From Burkholderiales bacterium (GTDB lineage Bacteria; Pseudomonadota; Gammaproteobacteria; Burkholderiales; Burkholderiaceae_C): DNA of 7,201 nt. A model generated the notes under the pieces. The model did no database searches. It had not been told where the DNA came from and saw nothing but the letters and a program-made list of their open reading frames with translations. Numbering within the stretch: position 1 is the first letter of the stretch; every line of letters begins with the position of its first letter. Below, piece by piece: positions 1 through 5,233 of the stretch. Location of the stretch: positions 1-7,201 of the forward strand of contig SBFU01000357.1 of NCBI GenBank assembly GCA_006227785.1, written 5' to 3'. A program made the translations under genes and the position numbers.

Positions 1-214
1 GGCCACGGGCTTTCGCCATCGCACGCTCGTGTGGCGGACTCAGGCTGTGCTCGTTGCCTTCTTCCACCGCCTGCAGCGACAGCCGGGACAGCAGGATCTG
101 CAGGTTCGGCAGTTGCATCTCGGGCAGCAGGGCCTGGCAGGCCGGCGCCGAAGCGGCGGCACAGGGAATGAGCAAGTCGTGGCGGCCCCCGGGGGGCATC
201 TCGGCAGCGGGCAT
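1..214 (-). CDS. Conserved hypothetical protein, N-terminal part (cut by window edge); possibly COG4255 / phosphoglycerate-mutase-like
   Basis: The leftward frame is open from an ATG at 214 to the window edge, so only the first 71 residues are visible and the C-terminus lies outside. After a short Gly/Pro-rich start it reads RHDLLIPCAAASAPACQALL, then a Leu/Gln-rich stretch, then SLSPPHERAMAKARG. The (I/L)LIPxAAxxxxACQ opening and the TPPHER-like motif resemble, from memory, a Burkholderiales protein family often found near lolC and recJ. That family is labelled uncharacterised (COG4255) or, on weak grounds, cofactor-independent phosphoglycerate mutase. No catalytic residue is visible here, so no function is assigned. 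The start could instead be the in-frame ATG at 199 (residue 6); neither has a clear Shine-Dalgarno sequence. It diverges from lolC with 101 bp between starts. Confidence 0.72.
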   Translation of the reverse strand, partial: MPAAEMPPGGRHDLLIPCAAASAPACQALLPEMQLPNLQILLSRLSLQAVEEGNEHSLSPPHERAMAKARG

Positions 215-315
215 GGCGCGATTGTCGGGGATGCCACAATGGCGGTTGGAACCCGACGCCGTTCCCGTGCCTCTGACCCGGGAACCTGGTGCAGGTGCCA
301 CGACCTGACTGTCTG
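215..315. promoter_or_regulatory. Divergent intergenic region / lolC leader with chained inverted repeats
   Basis: This 101 bp between two divergent starts must hold promoters for both directions, but I cannot pick convincing -35/-10 boxes. Visible structure: GGAAC (248-252) complements GTTCC (261-265). GTTCCCG (261-267) complements CGGGAAC (279-285), a 7 bp stem with an 11 nt loop. ACCTG (284-288) complements CAGGT (292-296), which also complements a second ACCTG (303-307). Neighbouring pairings share an arm and therefore exclude each other. The last hairpin ends 8 bases before the lolC ATG. No Shine-Dalgarno sequence precedes that ATG. Whether this is an operator, an RNA switch or a chance effect of high GC cannot be told from one sequence. 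Confidence 0.35.
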
Positions 316-1572
316 ATGCAAACCCCCTACGAACTCATCCTGGGCTGGCGCTACACCCGCGCCGGCCGTGCCACCCGGCGCAACGGCTTCATCTCCTTCA
401 TCTCGGGGGTGTCCATGCTGGGCATTGCCCTGGGTGTGGCGGCGCTCATCATCGTGCTGTCGGTGATGAACGGCTTCCAGAAGGAAGTCCGCGATCGCAT
501 GCTGGGCGTTCTGTCCCATATCGAGATTTACGAACCGGCAGGTGAGGCCATCCCCGACCTTCCGCGCGTGCTGTCCACCGTCCAGACCCATCCCGAGGTG
601 CTGGGTGCGGCACCCTTTGTCGGCGCGCAGGCGCTGATCGCCCGTGGCGAAGACATGAAGGGCACGCTGGTGCGGGGCATCGACCCCGCGCTGGAGCCCA
701 GCGTGACCGATCTGGCGGCCGACATGGCCGACACCGTGCTGCCACGTCTGCAGCCAGGGGCCTTTGGCGTGGTGCTGGGCGGCGAGCTGGCGCGCAATCT
801 GGGCGTCATTGCTGGCGACACCGTGACCCTGATCGCGCCCAGCGGCCAGGTCACCCCCGCCGGCGTGGTCCCCCGCATCCGTCAGCTGTCGGTGGTGGGC
901 ACGTTCGATTCCGGCCACTACGAGTACGACTCGGCATTGGCGCTGATGCATGTGGACGACGCGGCGCGGATTTTCCGGGTCGAAGGGCCGACGGGAGTGC
1001 GGCTGAAGATCCGCGACCTGCACGCCGCGCGCGAGGTGGCGATCGACATTGCCAGCCGGCTGGACCCGGGTCTGCTGGTGCGCGACTGGACGCGCCAGAA
1101 CCGTTCCTGGTTCGCCGCCGTCCAGCTGGAAAAGCGCATGATGTTCATCATCCTCACCCTCATCGTGGCGGTCGCGGCCTTCAACCTGGTCTCGACCCTG
1201 GTCATGACCGTGACCGACAAGCGCGCCGACATCGCCATCCTGCGTACCCTGGGCGCCAGCCCGGGCAGCATCATGGGCGTGTTCATGGTGCAGGGTGCGA
1301 TGGTGGGCATCATCGGCACCGGCGCGGGTTTGCTGCTGGGCCTGGGTGTGGCCTTCAACATCGACAGCATCGTTCCGGCGCTGGAGCAGGCTCTGGGTGC
1401 CAGCTTCCTGCCGCAGGACATCTACCTGATCAACCGCATGCCCAGCGACCCGCAGCGCAGCGACATCCTGCCTATCGCACTCATTTCGCTGGCCTTGTCG
1501 TTTGTGGCCACCATCTACCCGAGCTGGCGCGCCAGCCGGGTCAACCCTGCGGAGGCACTCAGGTATGAGTAA
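316..1572 (+). CDS. lolC: Lipoprotein-releasing ABC transporter permease, LolC/E family
   Basis: Inner-membrane subunit of the Lol complex, which with the LolD ATPase extracts lipoproteins from the inner membrane and hands them to periplasmic LolA. The 418-residue product matches the usual length of about 400-420. It shows the family layout: TM1 near residues 25-50 followed by the MNGF motif, a large periplasmic domain, then TM2 near 276-301, TM3 near 320-346 and TM4 near 384-407, ending in the typical PAEALRYE tail. A TPxGxxPR segment at 180-187 sits where LolC has its Hook, the loop that contacts LolA, so it looks more like LolC than LolE. No second permease is visible; it may act as a homodimer (the LolF arrangement in some bacteria), which is inference. 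The ATG at 316 was chosen over in-frame GTGs at 289 and 295 because family members begin close to the (P)YE..IGWRYTRAG motif. Confidence 0.95.
   Translation: MQTPYELILGWRYTRAGRATRRNGFISFISGVSMLGIALGVAALIIVLSVMNGFQKEVRDRMLGVLSHIEIYEPAGEAIPDLPRVLSTVQTHPEVLGAAPFVGAQALIARGEDMKGTLVRGIDPALEPSVTDLAADMADTVLPRLQPGAFGVVLGGELARNLGVIAGDTVTLIAPSGQVTPAGVVPRIRQLSVVGTFDSGHYEYDSALALMHVDDAARIFRVEGPTGVRLKIRDLHAAREVAIDIASRLDPGLLVRDWTRQNRSWFAAVQLEKRMMFIILTLIVAVAAFNLVSTLVMTVTDKRADIAILRTLGASPGSIMGVFMVQGAMVGIIGTGAGLLLGLGVAFNIDSIVPALEQALGASFLPQDIYLINRMPSDPQRSDILPIALISLALSFVATIYPSWRASRVNPAEALRYE
1551..1555 (+). promoter_or_regulatory. Strong Shine-Dalgarno sequence (GGAGG) inside the 3' end of lolC
   Basis: GGAGG lies 9 nt before an ATG at 1565 that overlaps the lolC stop (ATGAGTAA). 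It encodes part of the conserved AEALRYE tail, so it may be partly fortuitous. It is however a near-perfect anti-16S match in the place where the ribosome binding site of the next operon gene would be expected. It cannot serve lolD, whose ATG lies about 165 bases further on. Confidence 0.45.
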
Positions 1573-1723
1573 TGCCCCCACGCTCCGCCGCTGCGCGGGT
1601 CGCTGCCCCCAACGTCACTTCGTCACACCCGCGAACGCGGGTGTCCACGCCAGCCAACCCCTGCCTCATGCCGGTCTGCCTGGTGCGACGGTGTTGGCCG
1701 GCGGCCTGCATTCAGCCCCATGA
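1565..1723 (+). CDS. Possible 52-codon bridging ORF between lolC and lolD (repeat-derived)
   Basis: This frame opens at an ATG overlapping the lolC stop (ATGAGTAA), preceded by GGAGG at 9 nt. It runs through the whole spacer and ends in a TGA that overlaps the lolD start (ATGA). The peptide starts [14 protein letters not shown], passes through [11 protein letters not shown] and ends [15 protein letters not shown]-type sequence is what results when the widespread CCCGCGAACGCGGG repeat is read in this frame, so the peptide itself is probably not a functional protein. lolD has no obvious Shine-Dalgarno of its own, so this frame could carry ribosomes from lolC to lolD by termination-reinitiation. 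That role is inferred; the open frame and both overlaps are seen directly. Confidence 0.3.
   Translation: MSNAPTLRRCAGRCPQRHFVTPANAGVHASQPLPHAGLPGATVLAGGLHSAP
1623..1647. repeat. REP-like palindromic element (ACACCCGCG-AA-CGCGGGTGT)
   Basis: A perfect 9 bp inverted repeat with a 2 nt centre at 1625-1644, flanked by GTC on the left and CCA on the right. It follows the pattern of the dispersed GTCAttCCCGCGAAcGCGGGaaTCCA elements common in many proteobacterial genomes. The variable outer stem positions are changed on both sides (ACA/TGT), so pairing is kept. No T-run follows, and it sits inside an operon, so it is unlikely to be a strong intrinsic terminator. It might influence mRNA stability or relative expression of lolC and lolD. 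Confidence 0.6.
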
Positions 1724-2394
1724 ACGACCTCGTACTTCAGGCCACAGGCCTGACCAAGCGTTTCACCGAAGGACGGCTGGACGTCACGGTTCTTCGCGGC
1801 GTGGACCTGGCGGTGCGCCGGGGTGAGACCGTGGCCATCGTGGGCGCCTCAGGCTCGGGAAAAAGCACCTTGCTCCACCTGCTGGGCGGCCTGGACGCTC
1901 CGTCCCAGGGACAGGTCCGACTGATGGGCGAGGCCATCAGCGATCTCAGCGCCTCACGCCAGGGCGGGCTGCGAAACCAGCACCTGGGCTTTGTCTACCA
2001 GTTCCACCACCTGTTGCCCGAGTTCAGCGCGGTGGACAACGTGGCCATGCCCTTGTGGATACGTCGCATGGACCGCGACCGGGCGCGTGCACAGGCGGCC
2101 GACACCCTGTCTCGCGTGGGGTTGGCCGAGCGGCTGCGGCACCGGCCGGCCGAGCTGTCCGGGGGCGAACGCCAGCGTGTGGCGATTGCGCGAGCGCTGG
2201 TCACGCGTCCGGCCTGCGTGCTGGCCGACGAACCCACGGGCAACCTGGACCGTGGTACCGCAGACGGGGTGTTCGAGCTGATGGTGCAGCTGGCACGCGA
2301 CCAGGGCACCGCCTTTGTGGTGGTGACCCACGACGAGAGTCTGGCGGCCCGCTGCAGCCGCGTGCTGCACCTGCGCAGCGGCGTACTGACCTGA
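1720..2394 (+). CDS. lolD: Lipoprotein-releasing system ATP-binding protein LolD
   Basis: Cytoplasmic ABC ATPase that powers lipoprotein release through the LolC/E permease encoded just upstream. The 224-residue product is close to family length and has every catalytic element: Walker [10 protein letters not shown] (42-50), Q-loop Gln94 within [10 protein letters not shown] (a signature of the LolD/MacB-type branch, strongly LolD-like here), ABC signature LSGGERQR (146-153), Walker B CVLADE with catalytic Glu171, D-loop NLD (175-177) and switch His204 in VVVTHD. The ATG at 1720 places the family-typical [10 protein letters not shown] near the N-terminus. It lacks a clear Shine-Dalgarno sequence and overlaps the TGA of the upstream small frame (ATGA), suggesting coupled translation. 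The 147 bp separating it from lolC is long for this operon. It ends 13 bp from the stop of a convergent gene. Confidence 0.97.
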   Translation: MNDLVLQATGLTKRFTEGRLDVTVLRGVDLAVRRGETVAIVGASGSGKSTLLHLLGGLDAPSQGQVRLMGEAISDLSASRQGGLRNQHLGFVYQFHHLLPEFSAVDNVAMPLWIRRMDRDRARAQAADTLSRVGLAERLRHRPAELSGGERQRVAIARALVTRPACVLADEPTGNLDRGTADGVFELMVQLARDQGTAFVVVTHDESLAARCSRVLHLRSGVLT

Positions 2395-2407
2395 ATCCCG
2401 GATCAGA

Positions 2408-2854
2408 TCAGGGACGGGTGCGCACGAAGCGCAGAGGCGTTGCCTGCCCCCGCACATGGATCAGCAGCTGGCCATCCTTGATCTCATGGCGTTGCGCCTG
2501 CTGAAGCGCGGCCAGGTAGCGAGGCTCCAGCTGGCCGGCCGGACCCATGCAGGCCATCTTGGTGGCCCCGATCGCGCTGAAACCGATTTGGCTGCCCGAG
2601 ACGGTCACGCTGCCGAAGAAGCGGTTGCACGACCCGCTGCCCGTCACCTTGCCGGGTTCGTTGAAGGCGAGCGTGGCGGCAGGCCGCTCGGGCAGGGCCT
2701 GGCCGTCCATCTCCACCAGGCGCCATTCGGTGCCCGTCAGGCCGCCCGGCTGGGCGCCGCCGGCGCAGGCGGCCAGTGACAGCACCAGGGCAGGCAGGGC
2801 CCAGGCGAGGGCACGCCAAGGGCGCGGGGCTGGGGGCATATGGGTATCTGACAT
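2408..2854 (-). CDS. META-domain (HslJ-like) outer-membrane lipoprotein, putative
   Basis: A 148-residue predicted lipoprotein. A positively charged start and hydrophobic segment (about 13-29) end in a lipobox, LAAC, with the lipidated Cys at residue 30. The +2 residue is Ala, not Asp, which by the standard sorting rule predicts Lol-dependent transfer to the outer membrane. The mature part is one META domain: LTGTEWRLVEMDG (39-51), GSGSCNRFFGSV (72-83) and ATKMAC (97-102), with Cys76 and Cys102 in the positions typical of the family. META proteins such as E. coli HslJ are linked to envelope stress and novobiocin resistance, but the biochemical role is unclear. The ATG at 2854 was chosen because GGAG (plus-strand 2861-2864) lies 6 nt upstream. 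It diverges from the tatD-like gene and converges on lolD. Confidence 0.9.
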   Translation of the reverse strand: MSDTHMPPAPRPWRALAWALPALVLSLAACAGGAQPGGLTGTEWRLVEMDGQALPERPAATLAFNEPGKVTGSGSCNRFFGSVTVSGSQIGFSAIGATKMACMGPAGQLEPRYLAALQQAQRHEIKDGQLLIHVRGQATPLRFVRTRP

Positions 2855-2924
2855 GTGGGGCTCCAGCTGAATGCAGGGTGTGACCGTGGGGCGGCACAAT
2901 CACCATCAACCGCTTTATACCCCC
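2855..2924. promoter_or_regulatory. Short divergent intergenic region between the META lipoprotein and tatD-like genes
   Basis: Seventy bases separate the two divergent starts, so promoters for both must lie here or within the genes. The Shine-Dalgarno of the leftward gene is at 2861-2864. A TTTATAC at 2914-2920 resembles a -10 box but is only 4 bases from the tatD-like ATG, which would require an essentially leaderless transcript. I see no matching -35 box. The rightward ATG has no recognisable Shine-Dalgarno sequence. Confidence 0.3.
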
Positions 2925-3779
2925 ATGTGGATCGACACCCATTGCCATCTTGACGCGACCGAGTTCGGTGCCGGCCTGAACGCGGCCGACGCCATCCGGG
3001 CCCTGGCCAGGGAGCGAGGGGTGGCGCTGTGTGTCCTGCCAGCTGTGGAGCATGCCAACTTTGAGGCGGTCCGCCTGTTGGCCCATCGCCATGGCGATGC
3101 CTATGCGCTGGGCATCCATCCCCTGTATGTGCCACAGGCCGACCAGGGCGACCTCGAACGGCTGGACCAGGCACTGGAGCGCCACCGTGGCGATCCACGG
3201 CTGGTGGCGGTGGGCGAGATCGGGCTGGATTTCTTTGTCCCGTCCCTGTGCGAACCGGCCATGCGCGAGCGGCAATTGCATTTCTACCGTGCCCAGCTGC
3301 GCCTGGCGCGTCGGCACGGCCTGCCGGTGATCCTGCACGTGCGCAAGAGCGCCGATGCGCTGCTCAGGGGCTTGCGCGAGCTGCCAGTGGCCGGCGGTAT
3401 CGCCCACGCCTTCAACGGCAGTGCACAGCAGGCCGGTGCCTTCACGGCGCTGGGCTTTCGGCTCGGTTTCGGTGGTGCCATGAGCTTTGAAGCCGCACGC
3501 CGCCTGAGAGCGCTGGCCAGCGAACTGCCCTTGCAGCATCTGGTGCTGGAGACCGACGCACCCGACATCCCGCCGCAGTGGCTGTACGTCACGGCCGCCG
3601 AACGCCAGGCGGGACGCGCCCAGGGCATCAACTCGCCGGCCGAACTGCCCCGGATCGGCGAGGTGCTGGCCGGGCTGCGCGGCCTGCCGGTGCAAGAGGT
3701 GGCCCGCCAGTCGACCGCCAACGCGCTGGCGGCGTTGCCCCGGCTGTCCGCCCTGCTTCCCCCAGGGGCTGCGGCATGA
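2925..3779 (+). CDS. TatD-family metal-dependent hydrolase (YjjV-like DNase)
   Basis: A 284-residue amidohydrolase-fold protein. TatD proteins are cytoplasmic metal-dependent nucleases; some have shown 3'-5' exonuclease or DNA-repair activity. All expected metal ligands are visible: the HxH pair His6/His8 in DTHCHLD, Glu98 in VGEIGLDF, His138 in VILHVRK, His161 in AHAFNGS and Asp211 in LETDAPD. The stretch FRLGFGGAMSFEAARRLR followed by LPLQHLVLETDAPD resembles the E. coli YjjV branch most closely. The ATG at 2925 puts the DTHCH motif at residues 4-8, as usual; an in-frame upstream start at 2871 would add 18 atypical residues. Its TGA overlaps the ATG of the glycosylase-like gene (ATGA), so the two are very likely co-translated. 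The exact substrate is not deducible from sequence. Confidence 0.95.
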   Translation: MWIDTHCHLDATEFGAGLNAADAIRALARERGVALCVLPAVEHANFEAVRLLAHRHGDAYALGIHPLYVPQADQGDLERLDQALERHRGDPRLVAVGEIGLDFFVPSLCEPAMRERQLHFYRAQLRLARRHGLPVILHVRKSADALLRGLRELPVAGGIAHAFNGSAQQAGAFTALGFRLGFGGAMSFEAARRLRALASELPLQHLVLETDAPDIPPQWLYVTAAERQAGRAQGINSPAELPRIGEVLAGLRGLPVQEVARQSTANALAALPRLSALLPPGAAA

Positions 3780-4273
3780 CCCGCCTGAGGGGCCTGGAGC
3801 CGGTGATCGACGGCCACACCCGGCTGCTGGTGCTGGGCAGTTTTCCGGGGGTGGCTTCGCTGCGGTCGCAGCAGTACTACGGCCATCCGCAGAACCAGTT
3901 CTGGAAGATCCTGGGCACGCTGTGGGACATGCCTCTGGCGGTCATGGACTATCCCCTGCGCCTGGACGCGGTGCGCCGCCGCGGCCTGGGCATCTGGGAC
4001 GTGTATGCCGCCTGCGAGCGCGAGGGCAGCCTGGACGTCGACATCCGCGCCGCCGAGCTCAACGACTTCGAGCGCGTGCGGCGCCGCTGCCCCCAACTGC
4101 AGGCGATTGCCCACAACGGCGGCGAGAGTTACCGGCATGCCAGGCACACCCGCGCCCTCGGCCTGCCGGTCTACCGCCTGCCGTCCACCAGCCCGGCCAA
4201 TGCCAGCTGGTCCTTCGATCGCAAGCGCGACGCCTGGGCAGAGGTATTGCAGGCCGTGGGCCTGCTCAACTGA
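3776..4273 (+). CDS. DNA-deoxyinosine (hypoxanthine) glycosylase-like protein, UDG superfamily
   Basis: A 165-residue single-domain protein of the uracil-DNA glycosylase superfamily, matching the hypoxanthine-DNA glycosylase (HDG, family 6) type that excises deaminated adenine. Motif 1 is LVLGSFPG (18-25), followed by YYGHPQNQFW (34-43). Asn40 sits in the position reported as catalytically important in family 6, in place of the Asp of classical UDG. RGLGIWDV (69-76) and IAHNGG (111-116) are family features. Motif 2 is LPSTSPANASWS (135-146). The start at 3776 overlaps the tatD-like stop by 4 bp, and AGGGG at 3764-3768 is a plausible Shine-Dalgarno 7 nt upstream. Expected role: base excision repair of deaminated purines in the cytoplasm. 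The family is certain; the exact base specificity is inferred. It ends 6 bp from the stop of the convergent channel gene. Confidence 0.88.
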   Translation: MTRLRGLEPVIDGHTRLLVLGSFPGVASLRSQQYYGHPQNQFWKILGTLWDMPLAVMDYPLRLDAVRRRGLGIWDVYAACEREGSLDVDIRAAELNDFERVRRRCPQLQAIAHNGGESYRHARHTRALGLPVYRLPSTSPANASWSFDRKRDAWAEVLQAVGLLN

Positions 4274-4279
4274 GTCGCC

Positions 4280-5089
4280 TCATACGCTCCGGTGCGCGAC
4301 CGGGGTCTCGGGCACCGGATAGCCCGCAGCGCCAAACGTTCCCGCAATGGCCTTGTGGGTGTCAAAGTACACCTGCCAGTAATGGTCGGTGTGGGTGTAG
4401 GGGCGCACGCACAGCTTCGGCCCTTCTGCCGTGAACTCCAGGATTTCGATGTCAGGTGCCGGCTCGGTCTTGACGTTGGGGATGGCGGCGATGACCGGAC
4501 GCAGCCTGGCCATGGCGTCCTGCACGTCCACGCTGTTGGCCACCTTGGCCACGCAGTCGACGCGGCGGAAGGGCTCCGCGCTGAAGTTCTGGATGTTGTC
4601 ACCGAACACCTTGCCATTGCCCACCACCGTCAGAACGTTGTCCGGTGTAAGCACCGTGGTCGCGAACAGGCCCAGTTCCTTGACCGTGCCCTGCGTGCCG
4701 CCGGCGCTGATGAAGTCTCCCACCTTGTACGGGCGCAGAACCTGCAGGAAAAGGCCTGCCGCAAAATTGCCCAGCATGCCGCTCCACGCCGCGCCGATGG
4801 CCAGGCCCGCGCCCGCCAGCAGGGCGGCGAAGGACGTGGTCTTGACACCGAAGATGTCCAGGATGGCCAGCACCAGCACCAGTGTCAGCAGCACCGAAAC
4901 GATGGATTTGAGGTACTGCGTCAGGGTGGCGTCGACCTTTCTGCCGCGCTCCAGTGCAGCACCGATCAGGCGCACAGCGATACCGATCAGCCAGCGACCG
5001 ACGATCCAGGCCGCAATGGCGCCCAGGATCTTCAGCCCGAAGTCAGCGCCTTGGGTGCTCAGGAAATTCCAGACGACTTCCGTGTTCAT
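4280..5089 (-). CDS. MscS-family mechanosensitive ion channel
   Basis: A 269-residue inner-membrane channel, near the size of E. coli MscS (286), expected to open under membrane tension during hypo-osmotic shock. TM1 is about 17-44, TM2 about 60-80, and the pore-lining TM3 begins near 86. TM3 carries the Gly/Ala pattern AGAGLAIGAAWSGMLGNFAAG (listed here as 92-98, 99-105 and 106-112), followed by RPYKVGDFI (119-127) and a cytoplasmic beta domain with TPDNVLTVVGN. The C-terminal HTDHYWQVYFDT segment is characteristic of a Burkholderiales subgroup, from memory. Compared with E. coli MscS, the first pore Leu is kept (Leu96 for Leu105) but the second is Ala100 (for Leu109), and Trp102 replaces Leu111. 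The start ATG at 5089 has AAGGA (plus-strand 5096-5100) 6 nt upstream. It lacks the large extra domains of MscK-type channels. Confidence 0.95.
   Translation of the reverse strand: MNTEVVWNFLSTQGADFGLKILGAIAAWIVGRWLIGIAVRLIGAALERGRKVDATLTQYLKSIVSVLLTLVLVLAILDIFGVKTTSFAALLAGAGLAIGAAWSGMLGNFAAGLFLQVLRPYKVGDFISAGGTQGTVKELGLFATTVLTPDNVLTVVGNGKVFGDNIQNFSAEPFRRVDCVAKVANSVDVQDAMARLRPVIAAIPNVKTEPAPDIEILEFTAEGPKLCVRPYTHTDHYWQVYFDTHKAIAGTFGAAGYPVPETPVAHRSV
4288..4319. repeat. Inverted repeat TCCGGTGC/GCACCGGA at the convergent gene ends
   Basis: A perfect 8 bp stem (4288-4295 with 4312-4319) and a 16 nt GC-rich loop. It lies in the last codons of the mscS-like gene and just beyond the stop of the glycosylase-like gene. 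It could form a hairpin in transcripts from either strand and so separate the two convergent genes. Neither side has the T-run of a classical intrinsic terminator, so a terminator role is only a suggestion. Confidence 0.35.
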
Positions 5090-5233
5090 AATCTGTCCTT
5101 TGGTTCATGACGGGATTGCCATGCCATTGTTTTTCACTGCCTGGACCGCAGGTCGACCGCCTGGTCGCCCGGGAGGGCGCGGTGTGCGGTATTTGCACGG
5201 CGTGTGGCCTGGTGTCCGCACCATGGAGCCCAT
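5090..5233. promoter_or_regulatory. Divergent intergenic region between mscS-like and SpeE-like genes
   Basis: This 144 bp must promote the channel gene leftward and the SpeE-like operon rightward. Visible elements: Shine-Dalgarno AAGGA for the channel (5096-5100), an AT-richer patch around 5126-5137 (ATTGTTTTTCAC), a perfect GGTCGACC palindrome (5151-5158), a short CGCCC/GGGCG stem (5166-5170 with 5175-5179), and Shine-Dalgarno GGAG for the rightward gene (5225-5228). No convincing sigma-70 or sigma-54 promoter could be picked by eye. Confidence 0.35.

Noticed and set aside
40..1581. A very long open frame (about 513 codons) antisense to lolC
   Set aside because: It covers lolC completely. 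Its product is rich in His, Gln, Arg and Gly with no domain pattern, which is typical of a shadow frame in GC-rich coding DNA. lolC on the other strand is unambiguous.
2390..2412. Short inverted repeat CCTGA/TCAGG spanning the lolD and META gene stop codons as a terminator
   Set aside because: The stem is only 5 bp, partly made of the two stop codons themselves, with no T-run; it is too weak to call.
2484..3695. A 403-codon open frame antisense to the tatD-like gene and overlapping the META gene
   Set aside because: It has low-complexity composition (Gln, Arg, Gly, His) and no motif, and it overlaps two well-supported genes. It is a shadow frame.
5120..5136. Possible sigma-54 (-24/-12) promoter reading leftward around TGGCATGGCAATCCC
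   Set aside because: The -24-like TGGCAT is present, but the required GC element at the -12 position is missing.
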